DNA from: Nitratidesulfovibrio sp. SRB-5
GTDB taxonomy: Bacteria; Desulfobacterota; Desulfovibrionia; Desulfovibrionales; Desulfovibrionaceae
NCBI RefSeq assembly: GCF_019931275.1
Contig: NZ_JAIOTY010000001.1
Coordinates: 558,001-622,000 of the forward strand
Direction of reading: 5' to 3'
DNA length: 64,000 nt
Shown here in pieces: positions 7,584 through 14,708 of this stretch. Position 1 is the first letter of the stretch, and every line of letters begins with the position of its first letter. The translations under genes were made by a program, and so were the position numbers. Under the pieces are notes generated by a model that ran no database searches, was not told where the DNA came from, and saw only the letters and a program-made list of their open reading frames with translations.

Positions 7584-9539
7584 ATGACGCAACAGCAGCC
7601 TTTTCAGGATTCGCCCCGCCCTGCGGTGGTCATCGTCGATGACGAGCAGATCGTGGCGCTGGACATTCGGCGTACTCTGGAACGCCTGGGGTATGCCGTG
7701 CCCGCCATGGCCGCCGACGGCGAAGAGGCCGTGCGCATGGCGGGAGAGTTGCGGCCGGACCTCGTGCTGATGGACATCCGCCTGCGCGGCCCCATGGACG
7801 GCATAGAGGCGGCGGCGCGCATCGCCAGACAGTACGGGGTGCCCGTGGTGTTCCTGACGGCCTTTTCCGATGCGGCCACCCTGGAACGGGCCAAGGAGTG
7901 CGGCCCGTTCGGCTTTCTGGTGAAGCCCTTCGAAGAGCGCGAACTGCATTCCACCATCGAGGTGGCCCTGTTGAAGCACCGCGCCGTGCGCGACCTGGAC
8001 GAGGCCCGGCGCACCGCCGAGAACGCCAGCATCGCCAAGAGCGCCTTTCTGGCGGGCATGAGCCACGAGATACGCAATTCGCTCAACGGCATTCTGGGCA
8101 TGACCGACCTTGCGCTGGAATCCGCCGAGGACGAGGAGCAGCGCGACCATCTGGTCACCGTGCTGGAATCTGCGGAGACGCTGCTGGCCCTGCTCAACGA
8201 CGTGCTGGACTTCTCGCGGCTGGAGGCGCGGCAGATTCGCCTGGTGGAGCGCCCCTTCGAACCCGGCGCCGTGGTGCGCAAGGTGATGCGCTCGGTGCAG
8301 TCGGAGGTGGCACGGCGTGGCCTGGCCCTGTCGTGGCGGGTGGCGCCGGAGATTCCCCCCGTGCTGGCGGGGGATCAGGTGCGGCTGACCCAGGTGCTGG
8401 CCAATCTGGTGGGCAACGCGGTGAAGTTCACCCATGCGGGCGTGGTCTCGGTAGAGGTGGCGCCGGTGCCGTCACCCCCAAGCCTGTTCGAGTCGCTGTT
8501 TCCCCCGGGCGAGCCGGGCGGGGCCACCCTGCTGTTCACCGTGCGCGATACCGGCATAGGCATTGCCGAGGACCGGCTGGAATCCATTTTCGAACTGTAC
8601 ACCCAGGCGTCCGACGACACCGGCGCCACGTATGGCGGCTCGGGCCTTGGCCTGTCCATCTGCCGCCAGTTGGTGGGCATGATGGGTGGCAGTATCTGGG
8701 CGCGCAGCACGCCGGGGGTGGGCAGTTCGTTCCATTTTACCTGCCGACTGCGCCCCGCGCCCGCCTCTCTGGCCGAAGCGTCGCCCGCGTTGCGTCGACA
8801 TGCGTCCGATGCGCTCCCCGTCCCCGGCCCGGCTTCTGCCGGACCGTCCGGCGCCTCCGCGCCGGACGGGGTTGGGCCGCATGCCCCGGCAGGGCGGGGA
8901 TCTGCGGCCATGCCCGGCGCGCTGGCCCGCCTGCTGGACACGGTTCCAGCGGCGCCGCCGCTTCAGCCGGTACCGCCTTTCGCGCCGCAGCCCGTTGAAC
9001 CGGTCGAATCGGCCGAACCGGCCGGACGGGCCGGACCAGCCGGACCAGCCGGACGGGCCGGACCAGCCGGACCTGGCGCGCAGCCAGCGCCCCAGCCCGC
9101 ATCCCCGCATGCCGTGCCCCTTTCCGACGAACCCGCGATCGCCTCGCTGCATGTGCTGGTGGCCGACGACAGCGAAGTGGCCCGCACCATTGCCGCACGC
9201 CTGCTGCAACGGCGCGGGCACACCTGCGCCACGGTACAGGACGGCGTTGAGGCGCTGACGCGGCTTGCGGCGGAACGCTTCGACCTGGTGCTGCTGAACA
9301 TGGAGATGCCGCGCATGAACGGTTTCGAAACCTTGCGCCGCATCCGCAACTCCATGCATCCCGGCGTCAGCCCGGCCCTGCCCGTGGTGGCCATGACGGC
9401 GCATGCCCTTGCGGGCGACCGCGACCGCATGCTGGCCGCCGGCATGGACGGCTATGTGGCCAAACCCATCCAGCCCTCCGCCTTTCACGAAGAGATCGAC
9501 CGGGTGGCGCGCCTGGCCGGGTTGGCGCGGCAGGGCTGA
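7584..9539 (+). CDS. Hybrid histidine kinase, REC-HisKA-HATPase-REC
   Basis: A 651-residue cytoplasmic signalling protein with no membrane segment. A receiver domain (about 13-125, phospho-Asp in DLVLMDIRLRGPMDG) is followed by HisKA (H box SHEIRNSLNGILG, about residue 160), then HATPase (LTQVLANLVGNAVKF, RDTGIGIAED, GGSGLGLSICRQL, about 250-390). A proline/alanine-rich linker of some 130 residues follows, then a second receiver (about 522-648). The second receiver keeps the acidic pair (VADDSE), the Thr (AMTAHA) and the Lys (VAKPIQ). The phospho-acceptor Asp is Asn572 (LVLLNMEMPRMNG), so it probably cannot be phosphorylated there. The start could be the ATG at 7584 or the GTG two codons earlier. 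A REC-first layout suggests it acts downstream of another kinase. Confidence 0.88.
   Translation: MTQQQPFQDSPRPAVVIVDDEQIVALDIRRTLERLGYAVPAMAADGEEAVRMAGELRPDLVLMDIRLRGPMDGIEAAARIARQYGVPVVFLTAFSDAATLERAKECGPFGFLVKPFEERELHSTIEVALLKHRAVRDLDEARRTAENASIAKSAFLAGMSHEIRNSLNGILGMTDLALESAEDEEQRDHLVTVLESAETLLALLNDVLDFSRLEARQIRLVERPFEPGAVVRKVMRSVQSEVARRGLALSWRVAPEIPPVLAGDQVRLTQVLANLVGNAVKFTHAGVVSVEVAPVPSPPSLFESLFPPGEPGGATLLFTVRDTGIGIAEDRLESIFELYTQASDDTGATYGGSGLGLSICRQLVGMMGGSIWARSTPGVGSSFHFTCRLRPAPASLAEASPALRRHASDALPVPGPASAGPSGASAPDGVGPHAPAGRGSAAMPGALARLLDTVPAAPPLQPVPPFAPQPVEPVESAEPAGRAGPAGPAGRAGPAGPGAQPAPQPASPHAVPLSDEPAIASLHVLVADDSEVARTIAARLLQRRGHTCATVQDGVEALTRLAAERFDLVLLNMEMPRMNGFETLRRIRNSMHPGVSPALPVVAMTAHALAGDRDRMLAAGMDGYVAKPIQPSAFHEEIDRVARLAGLARQG
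9004..9078. repeat. 9-bp tandem repeat in the kinase linker
   Basis: Units of GCCGGACCA/GCCGGACGG repeat about eight times and encode Ala-Gly-Pro and Ala-Gly-Arg triplets between the HATPase and second receiver domains. Confidence 0.8.
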
Positions 9540-9661
9540 CCCCGCGTCTTCGGTGCCTCGCGCTGCCGTTTCGTGTCCTCGTTCCGTCTTGCGCGCAATC
9601 CTCTCGTGGCGCGGCCTGCCTGGGGTTCCGCAGTGTCGCGGTCCAGTTCGGGCAGACACGC

Positions 9662-9683
9662 CGTGCGTAATCGCACGTTTTTT
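9662..9683 (+). terminator. Intrinsic terminator after the REC-kinase-REC gene
   Basis: Stem CGTGCG (9662-9667) and CGCACG (9672-9677) with a TAAT loop, followed directly by six T (9678-9683). Confidence 0.75.
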
Positions 9684-9701
9684 GCCGCCGGGAATTAGGT
9701 T

Positions 9702-9730
9702 TTGACGCTGTGTGCGAAAAAGAACACTAT
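9702..9730 (+). promoter_or_regulatory. Sigma70-like promoter for the PAS kinase gene
   Basis: TTGACG (9702-9707) and CACTAT (9725-9730) are 17 bp apart, just downstream of the preceding terminator. The -35 is close to consensus and the -10 is weak. Confidence 0.45.
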
Positions 9731-9741
9731 GCGCCATCATC

Positions 9742-12006
9742 ATGCACGCACCGGACGATCACGCCGCACAGCCCGTGCCATCAGCGGGGGATGACGCCTC
9801 TCTCGCGCCGGACGCTCCACGTCTCGCATCCGCGTCTGCCGGGGATGGCCTTCCCGGCGGGCGGACTGTTGCGGGCCGCGTAATGCGCCTGCCGCGCCGT
9901 CTGCCCTCGCCCGTGGCCGCGCTGCTGTCGCAGATTGCCGATGTTCCCGGCGTGCCGTACGCCCCGCCCGATCCGTCCTCCTCGCCCGCACCCGCGAGCC
10001 CCCCCGGTGTCGCAGGCGGCAGAATCCATCCGTCACCGCCCGACGCGGCGCCCATGGGCGGCTTCAGCTACGCCGCCTCGGTCATCCTGCCCCAGACCGG
10101 CTGGCACGCCTCGGAATTCCTGCCCCGCCTGGTGGGGGAACTCTCCTCCCCCGGCAACCTTTCCGTGCTTGAACGCGAGATGCACCGCCAGGCGACCGGC
10201 GCACCCACGCCGTATTCCCTGGCCCTGCGCGGCGAAACCGGCACCCCGGTGGAGTTGCTGGTCACCCCGCGCCCACTGCGCGGCGTTGCGACCGGGACTG
10301 AAGGCGAAGGCCCGGTGCTTTGCGCCACCCTGACGGCAACGCCGCTGCCCAGCCAGTCCAGCGAGGGGCCCGCCCCCGCCTGGAGCGAGCGGACCCGGCT
10401 GCTCAACCTGTTGGACCGCCTGCCCGCCTATGTGGTGCTGCTGGGGCCGGATTATTCCATCCGCTATGAAAACAGGGGTTTCCGTCAGTTGTTCGGCCCC
10501 GGCGTGGGGCGCCCCTGTTACGAGGTGATCCGGGGCCATAGCCAACCCTGCGCGCTGTGCCCGCCCTTCGACGTGTTCGATTCCCGCACCCTGTGCGTGT
10601 GCGAGTGGGCCTGTCCGGAACGCCGCTCCGCCTTCCGCATCTATTCCTATCCCTTCGAGGACGTGGACGGGTCGCCACTGGTGCTCAAGCTGGGCATCGA
10701 CATCACCTCCGGGGTGCGCGCCCAGGAGGCCCTGTCCATCAGCGAGGGGCGTTACCGCTCCATCACCGACAACCTCACCCTGGGCATTGCCGTGCTGGAC
10801 AGGGCCCTTGGCATCACCGCGTCCAACCCGCGCCTGCGCGAATGGTTCGGCGACGCGGCGGCGCCCGGCGGGCTGCTGTGCCGCATGCTGGCCGAGCACT
10901 GCGGCGAGGACAACACCCGCTGCCCCGGCTGCGCCTGTCTGGCCACCTTCCGCGACGGGCAGACCCACGAATGGCGGCTGGAGACCACGGCCCGTTCCGG
11001 CGGGCGACGGTCGTACCGCCTGACGTCGTGCCCCATCCTGGCGGGCGACGGCGGGGTGGATTCGGTCATCGTCATGCTGGAGGACGAGACCGACCGTCTG
11101 CGCGTGGAGGAACGGTTGCAGCGTGCCCGCAAGCTGGAGGCCATGGGCACCTTGGCCACGGGCATCGCCCACGAGATCAACCAGCCCCTGTCGGCCTTGC
11201 AGCTGTACGCGGGCAGCCTGGAAATGCTGGCCGAAAAGGATCGCGCTCCTGACCGCGAAACCCTGCTGGCCCGCCTTTCGCTGATTCTTGGCGAGACGGC
11301 GCGCATCCGCGACATCATCGACCACATGCGGGCGCTGGTGGCCCACGGCGACACGGCCCTTTCGCCTACCCAGGTGGAGGCGGCGGTGGACCGGGCGCTG
11401 GGGCTGGTGGGGGCGCAACTGCGCGCTCACCGGGTAACCGTGGAGCGCGCGCTGCCGCCGGACCTGCCCGCAGTGCGCGCCAACCCGGTGCAACTGGAGC
11501 AGGTGGTGATCAATCTGGTGGTCAACGCCATGCATGCGCTGGATGCCCGTGAACCGGCGGGTGGGCAGGACAGGCGCATCCGCATCGAGGCCGCCTACCG
11601 GCCCGTGCCGCGCGGCGGGACCGAGCGGCCAGACAGGCCAGACAGGCCAGACAGGCCAGACAAGCCAAGCAGGCCAGACAGACCAGACAGGGCGGAACGT
11701 CCGGAGCATGGCGACGGGCAGGGGGCATGCCCGGCGGACGGCGAGGCCCCGGCGGGCCGCGTGCTGCTGACCGTGGTGGACAACGGGCCGGGGCTGCAAG
11801 GCCTGGAGGATAGGGTGTTCGATCCCTTCTTCACCACCAAGGGGCCCCACAAGGGGTTGGGACTTGGCCTCGCCATCGTGCACAGCTTCGTGGAATCATG
11901 GGGCGGCGAGATTTCCGTGTCCGGGGGCGAGCCGCCCATGACCGGCGCGGCGTTCACCCTGGCCTTGCGCCGGGCCTCGCCGCCGGAGCCTGGCGCCGAC
12001 GGGTAG
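9742..12006 (+). CDS. PAS-domain sensor histidine kinase
   Basis: About 754 residues, no membrane segment, so probably cytosolic. After a proline-rich N-terminal region come two PAS-like domains (about 220-330 and 335-450), then HisKA (H box GIAHEINQPLSALQLYAGSL, His about 477) and HATPase (LEQVVINLVVNAMHALD, VVDNGPGLQG, FDPFFTTKGPHKGLGLGLAI). Each PAS carries a cysteine cluster: PCYEVIRGHSQPCALC in the first, HCGEDNTRCPGCAC in the second. A 9-bp repeat (RPDRPDRPD) is inserted in the HATPase between the N box and the D box. The kinase type is the NtrB-like one usually paired with sigma54 activators, and such a gene follows. The start is uncertain: no clear ribosome site precedes any candidate Met. 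Confidence 0.85.
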   Translation: MHAPDDHAAQPVPSAGDDASLAPDAPRLASASAGDGLPGGRTVAGRVMRLPRRLPSPVAALLSQIADVPGVPYAPPDPSSSPAPASPPGVAGGRIHPSPPDAAPMGGFSYAASVILPQTGWHASEFLPRLVGELSSPGNLSVLEREMHRQATGAPTPYSLALRGETGTPVELLVTPRPLRGVATGTEGEGPVLCATLTATPLPSQSSEGPAPAWSERTRLLNLLDRLPAYVVLLGPDYSIRYENRGFRQLFGPGVGRPCYEVIRGHSQPCALCPPFDVFDSRTLCVCEWACPERRSAFRIYSYPFEDVDGSPLVLKLGIDITSGVRAQEALSISEGRYRSITDNLTLGIAVLDRALGITASNPRLREWFGDAAAPGGLLCRMLAEHCGEDNTRCPGCACLATFRDGQTHEWRLETTARSGGRRSYRLTSCPILAGDGGVDSVIVMLEDETDRLRVEERLQRARKLEAMGTLATGIAHEINQPLSALQLYAGSLEMLAEKDRAPDRETLLARLSLILGETARIRDIIDHMRALVAHGDTALSPTQVEAAVDRALGLVGAQLRAHRVTVERALPPDLPAVRANPVQLEQVVINLVVNAMHALDAREPAGGQDRRIRIEAAYRPVPRGGTERPDRPDRPDRPDKPSRPDRPDRAERPEHGDGQGACPADGEAPAGRVLLTVVDNGPGLQGLEDRVFDPFFTTKGPHKGLGLGLAIVHSFVESWGGEISVSGGEPPMTGAAFTLALRRASPPEPGADG
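11629..11692. repeat. 9-bp tandem repeat inside the kinase ATP-binding domain
   Basis: About seven AGACAGGCC-type units encode Arg-Pro-Asp repeats located between the N box and the D box of the HATPase domain. Confidence 0.85.
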
Positions 12007-12057
12007 GCGCCCCCTGCGGGGGCAGCGCGCTCATGTCCGCCCGGACGATACCGGATA

Positions 12058-12159
12058 GCCCGGACAGATCACCCGGACAGATAACCCGAACGAACCACCC
12101 GAACGAATAGCCAGACAAATCACCCAGACAAATCACCCGGACGAATCCTCCGGACAAAC
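12058..12159. repeat. Degenerate 13-bp tandem repeat between kinase and regulator genes
   Basis: Eight imperfect units of the form CACCCGGACAAAT fill a third of the 306-bp spacer between the kinase and activator genes. No gene or clear promoter is seen in the rest of the spacer. Confidence 0.65.
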
Positions 12160-12312
12160 CGTCACGGCAAGCCGCCGGACGGAGTGCCACAGACAGGTTG
12201 CTGACAGGGGGAACGCCACGCACCATGGCATGCGCGCCCGAATGCGCCGACTGCCCACAGATGCGAACCGCTGTCCCGCTGACGCCCATCACGATGCCTA
12301 AAGGACATCCAC

Positions 12313-13773
12313 ATGCGCATACTCATCGTCGACGACAATCTGCCCAGCCTCCAGAGCCTCAGCCTCGTCCTGCACGACCTAGGGTACGAACCGACCCCTT
12401 TCGAAGACCCCGTGGCCGCGCTGGCAGAGGCCCGCACCACCTGGTTTCCGCTGATCATCACCGACATCCGCATGCCCGGCATGGACGGCCTGACGCTGCT
12501 TTCGCACCTGAAGGAAGACCCCTCCACCGCAGAGGCCGACGTGGTGCTGATAACCGGCCACGGCGACATGGAAACCGCCGTCGAGGCGCTGCGGCGCGGG
12601 GCCTACGACTACCTGAACAAGCCCATCAACGCCCGCGAGCTGGCGGCGGTGGTGGAGCGTTGCGCCGAGCACCAGGCGCTGCTCATGGAAAACCGGGAAC
12701 TGCGCGAACATCTGGACGAGGTGGTGGAGGAGCGGGCCGACACCCTGCGCCGCGAACTGGAATCGGCCCGCACCCGGCTGCGCCAGGTGACCGGCATCGG
12801 CGAAGTGGTGGCGGCATCGCCCGCCATGTCCGGGCTGCTGGACGAGACGCGGGTGTTCCATGCCGAGCCGTCCGTGCCCGTGCTCATCGAGGGTGAAACG
12901 GGCACCGGCAAGGAAGTGGTGGCCCGGCTCATCCACTACGGCGAATCGGGCAACGACACCCCGTTCATCGCCCTGAACTGCGCGGCCATTCCGCACGAAC
13001 TGTTCGAGGCGGAACTGTTCGGGCACGAACCCGGGGCCTATACCGGCAGCCGCGCCGGGGGATCGCCCGGCAAGCTGGAGCTGGCGGGCGGGGGCACCCT
13101 GTTCCTGGACGAAGTGGCGGAAATGCCCCTTTCCTTGCAGCCCAAGCTGCTGCGGGTGCTGGAAGAACGCTGCTTCTACCGGCTGGGCGGGGTGAAGCGC
13201 CGCGAATTCAAGGCCAGGGTGGTCTGCGCTGGAAACCGCGACCTTTCGGCCATGGTGGAGGCCGGTCAGTTCCGGCGTGACCTGTACCACCGGCTGCGGG
13301 TGGGGCACCTGCGCATTCCCCCGCTGCGCGAACGGCCGGAGGACATCCCCGTGCTGGCCGGGCTGTTCCTGCAACGCGAGGCGGTGCGCAAGAAGAAGCG
13401 CTTCACCGCGCTTTCGCCCGACGCCCTGCGCCTGCTGGGCCGCCACCCGTGGACGGGCAATGTGCGCGAACTGGAAAATGCCGTGGAGCGTGCCGTGCTG
13501 CTGCACGACGGCCCGGCCCTTACCGCCCGGCACCTGAGTTTTCTGGACGAACACGGAGTGCCCGAGGTACCGGGGCCCGCTGTTGCCGGTCAGCCCGGCA
13601 CGTGGAGGCTGGACCCGGACAATCTGACGCTGCCCGACGCCCCCTTTGACGTGGAGGCGCTGGTGGACGGCCTGGTGCGCAAGGCGGTGGAGCGGTTTGG
13701 CGGCAACAAGAGCCGCGCGGCGGCGCATCTGGGCATTTCGCGGTTCGCCCTGCATCGGCGGCTGGCAAAGTAG
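12313..13773 (+). CDS. Sigma54-dependent response regulator (NtrC family)
   Basis: A 486-residue enhancer-binding activator. The receiver (1-120) has Asp51 in LIITDIRMPGMDG. The AAA+ domain (about 160-400) has Walker A GETGTGKE, Walker B GGGTLFLDE and the arginine region FRRDLYHRL. The sigma54-contact loop reads GAYTGS at about residue 241 instead of GAFTGA. The C terminus is a Fis-type HTH (GGNKSRAAAHLGISRFALHRR). It pairs with the PAS kinase 306 bp upstream. Directly downstream lie a 19-bp inverted repeat and a consensus sigma54 promoter, which suggests that this protein activates that promoter. Target and signal are inference. Confidence 0.92.
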   Translation: MRILIVDDNLPSLQSLSLVLHDLGYEPTPFEDPVAALAEARTTWFPLIITDIRMPGMDGLTLLSHLKEDPSTAEADVVLITGHGDMETAVEALRRGAYDYLNKPINARELAAVVERCAEHQALLMENRELREHLDEVVEERADTLRRELESARTRLRQVTGIGEVVAASPAMSGLLDETRVFHAEPSVPVLIEGETGTGKEVVARLIHYGESGNDTPFIALNCAAIPHELFEAELFGHEPGAYTGSRAGGSPGKLELAGGGTLFLDEVAEMPLSLQPKLLRVLEERCFYRLGGVKRREFKARVVCAGNRDLSAMVEAGQFRRDLYHRLRVGHLRIPPLRERPEDIPVLAGLFLQREAVRKKKRFTALSPDALRLLGRHPWTGNVRELENAVERAVLLHDGPALTARHLSFLDEHGVPEVPGPAVAGQPGTWRLDPDNLTLPDAPFDVEALVDGLVRKAVERFGGNKSRAAAHLGISRFALHRRLAK

Positions 13774-13846
13774 CCGGGCAGCCCTACACGAACCCGAGGT
13801 GTTCCCTACCCATGTGATGGGTGCAGTGCGGATATGTGCGGGACCG

Positions 13847-13888
13847 CCCTACCGTGCGATATCGCTCGTGCGATATCGCACGGTAGGG
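13847..13888. promoter_or_regulatory. 19-bp perfect inverted repeat, candidate enhancer for the sigma54 activator
   Basis: The arms 13847-13865 and 13870-13888 are perfectly complementary with a TCGT centre. Each arm contains the 10-bp palindrome GCGATATCGC (13856-13865 and 13870-13879), so the element can also be read as two adjacent dimer sites. There is no T run on the plus-strand side, so it is a poor terminator. It lies about 145 bp upstream of the predicted sigma54 transcript start, a normal enhancer distance, with AT-rich DNA between. Confidence 0.65.
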
Positions 13889-13985
13889 GTCGGGGTAATG
13901 CAAAAGTGGTATGGGCGTTTTTCATGTTTTTTGTATGGGTGTGTTTTTACAGAAAAATAATATCGCATAGTGGTCACTGACATGG

Positions 13986-14001
13986 TGGCACGCTGCTTGC
14001 T
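13986..14001 (+). promoter_or_regulatory. Sigma54 (-24/-12) promoter
   Basis: TGGCACG (13986-13992), four bases, then TTGCT (13997-14001). This matches the RpoN consensus TGGCACG-N4-TTGCW at every position, with the invariant GG and GC 10 bp apart. The predicted transcript start is about 14012, at a GG. Confidence 0.88.
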
Positions 14002-14011
14002 AAACAAGGAG

Positions 14012-14236
14012 GCAACTGCGGGACACAAGCCATATCGGCGGTCCCCCCCCGACCCCCGCAGTTGAACACAGGCTCTGATGTGCCGGGCTCCTTGGCGGAT
14101 ATTCCCCCCCCATCCGCCCCAAGGTCCGGGGTGTTACTTCAGATCCCCCCTTTCGGAAGCCTTCTGCGCGGACACCCCCCCGTCCCGCAGGAGGCTTTCG
14201 ACTTTTCCGCGCTTCGGGACAGCGCCTCTTGCGCGG
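14012..14236 (+). ncRNA. Predicted structured RNA with poly-C hairpin loops
   Basis: No convincing gene follows the sigma54 promoter. The predicted transcript folds at once: hairpin 1 pairs 14013-14022 with 14055-14064 and its loop has C8 (14043-14050). Hairpin 2 pairs 14090-14100 with 14112-14124 (two-base bulge) around a loop with C8 (14104-14111). Hairpin 3 pairs 14154-14173 with 14182-14200 (two G-U pairs, one bulge) around A plus C7 (14174-14181). A further C6 run (14145-14150) lies unpaired. A short stem at 14207-14212/14231-14236 may be near the 3' end, but no T-rich terminator is visible. The AAGGAGG at 14006-14012 precedes the predicted start and would not be translated. Short frames here have no family likeness. 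Function unknown; base pairing to G-rich targets or protein binding is inference. Confidence 0.5.
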
Positions 14237-14296
14237 GCCATGCGCGCCTTCCATGCCATCCGTCTCGCCCATCCCTTCCCCTGTCCCGGCCCACGC

Positions 14297-14325
14297 TTGC
14301 ATCGCGCGCCCGGTGGATGTAGCAT
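14297..14325 (+). promoter_or_regulatory. Sigma70-type promoter of the riboswitch-ribB unit
   Basis: TTGCAT (14297-14302) and TAGCAT (14320-14325), 17 bp apart. A start at about 14332 would begin the transcript just before the riboswitch P1 stem. Confidence 0.6.
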
Positions 14326-14335
14326 CCGGCCCGAA

Positions 14336-14485
14336 TCCTCAGGGCGGGGTGAAAGTCCCCACCGGCGGTATTCCCGCGCGGCTTGCCGCGCCGGAGAGCC
14401 CGCGAGCGCCCGTTCCGTCGTGGAACGGGGTCAGCAGACCCGGTGAGATGCCGGGGCCGACGGTAACAGTCCGGATGAAAGAGGA
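14336..14485 (+). ncRNA. FMN riboswitch (RFN element)
   Basis: The conserved RFN sequence elements are present in order: AGGGCGGGGTGAAAGTCCCC, ACCGGCGGTA, GAGAGCCCGCGAGCG, GTCAGCAGA, the CCGGTGAGATGCCGG region, GCCGACGGTAACAGTC and CGGATGAAAGAGGA. The P1 stem is TCCTC (14336-14340) with GAGGA (14481-14485). It lies about 220 bp before ribB and should lower its expression when FMN is abundant. The expression platform is not obvious; a GC-rich stem around 14505-14530 or sequestration of the AAGGAG ribosome site near 14695 are options. Confidence 0.95.
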
Positions 14486-14708
14486 CGCGGCGCAACGCCA
14501 ACCGACCTCGCGGGCAATCCCGCGCGCGGTTGGGCATGGCGTTTCGCGTGACGGCATGTCCGCTCCTGCGGCGTGCCGGTGCGGGCCTTCCGGCGGGCGC
14601 GGCTGCGACGCGTGCCCCGGTGCCTGGCCGGTGCGTTGTCCGAGGGTGTACCGTCACGCCGCGTTTCCACACGCCCTGATTCTGGACCTCCAGCCAAGGA
14701 GATGCGCC

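Noticed and set aside
13847-13888. Intrinsic terminator of the sigma54 activator gene
   Set aside because: A perfect stem but no T run on the plus side; palindrome structure and distance to the sigma54 promoter fit an enhancer better. Not excluded as a dual function.
14062-14322. Small protein gene after the sigma54 promoter
   Set aside because: The 86-codon frame starts with GTG without a ribosome site, is rich in Pro/Ser/Arg as expected of random GC-rich sequence, and coincides with the hairpins. The AAGGAGG before it lies upstream of the predicted transcript start.
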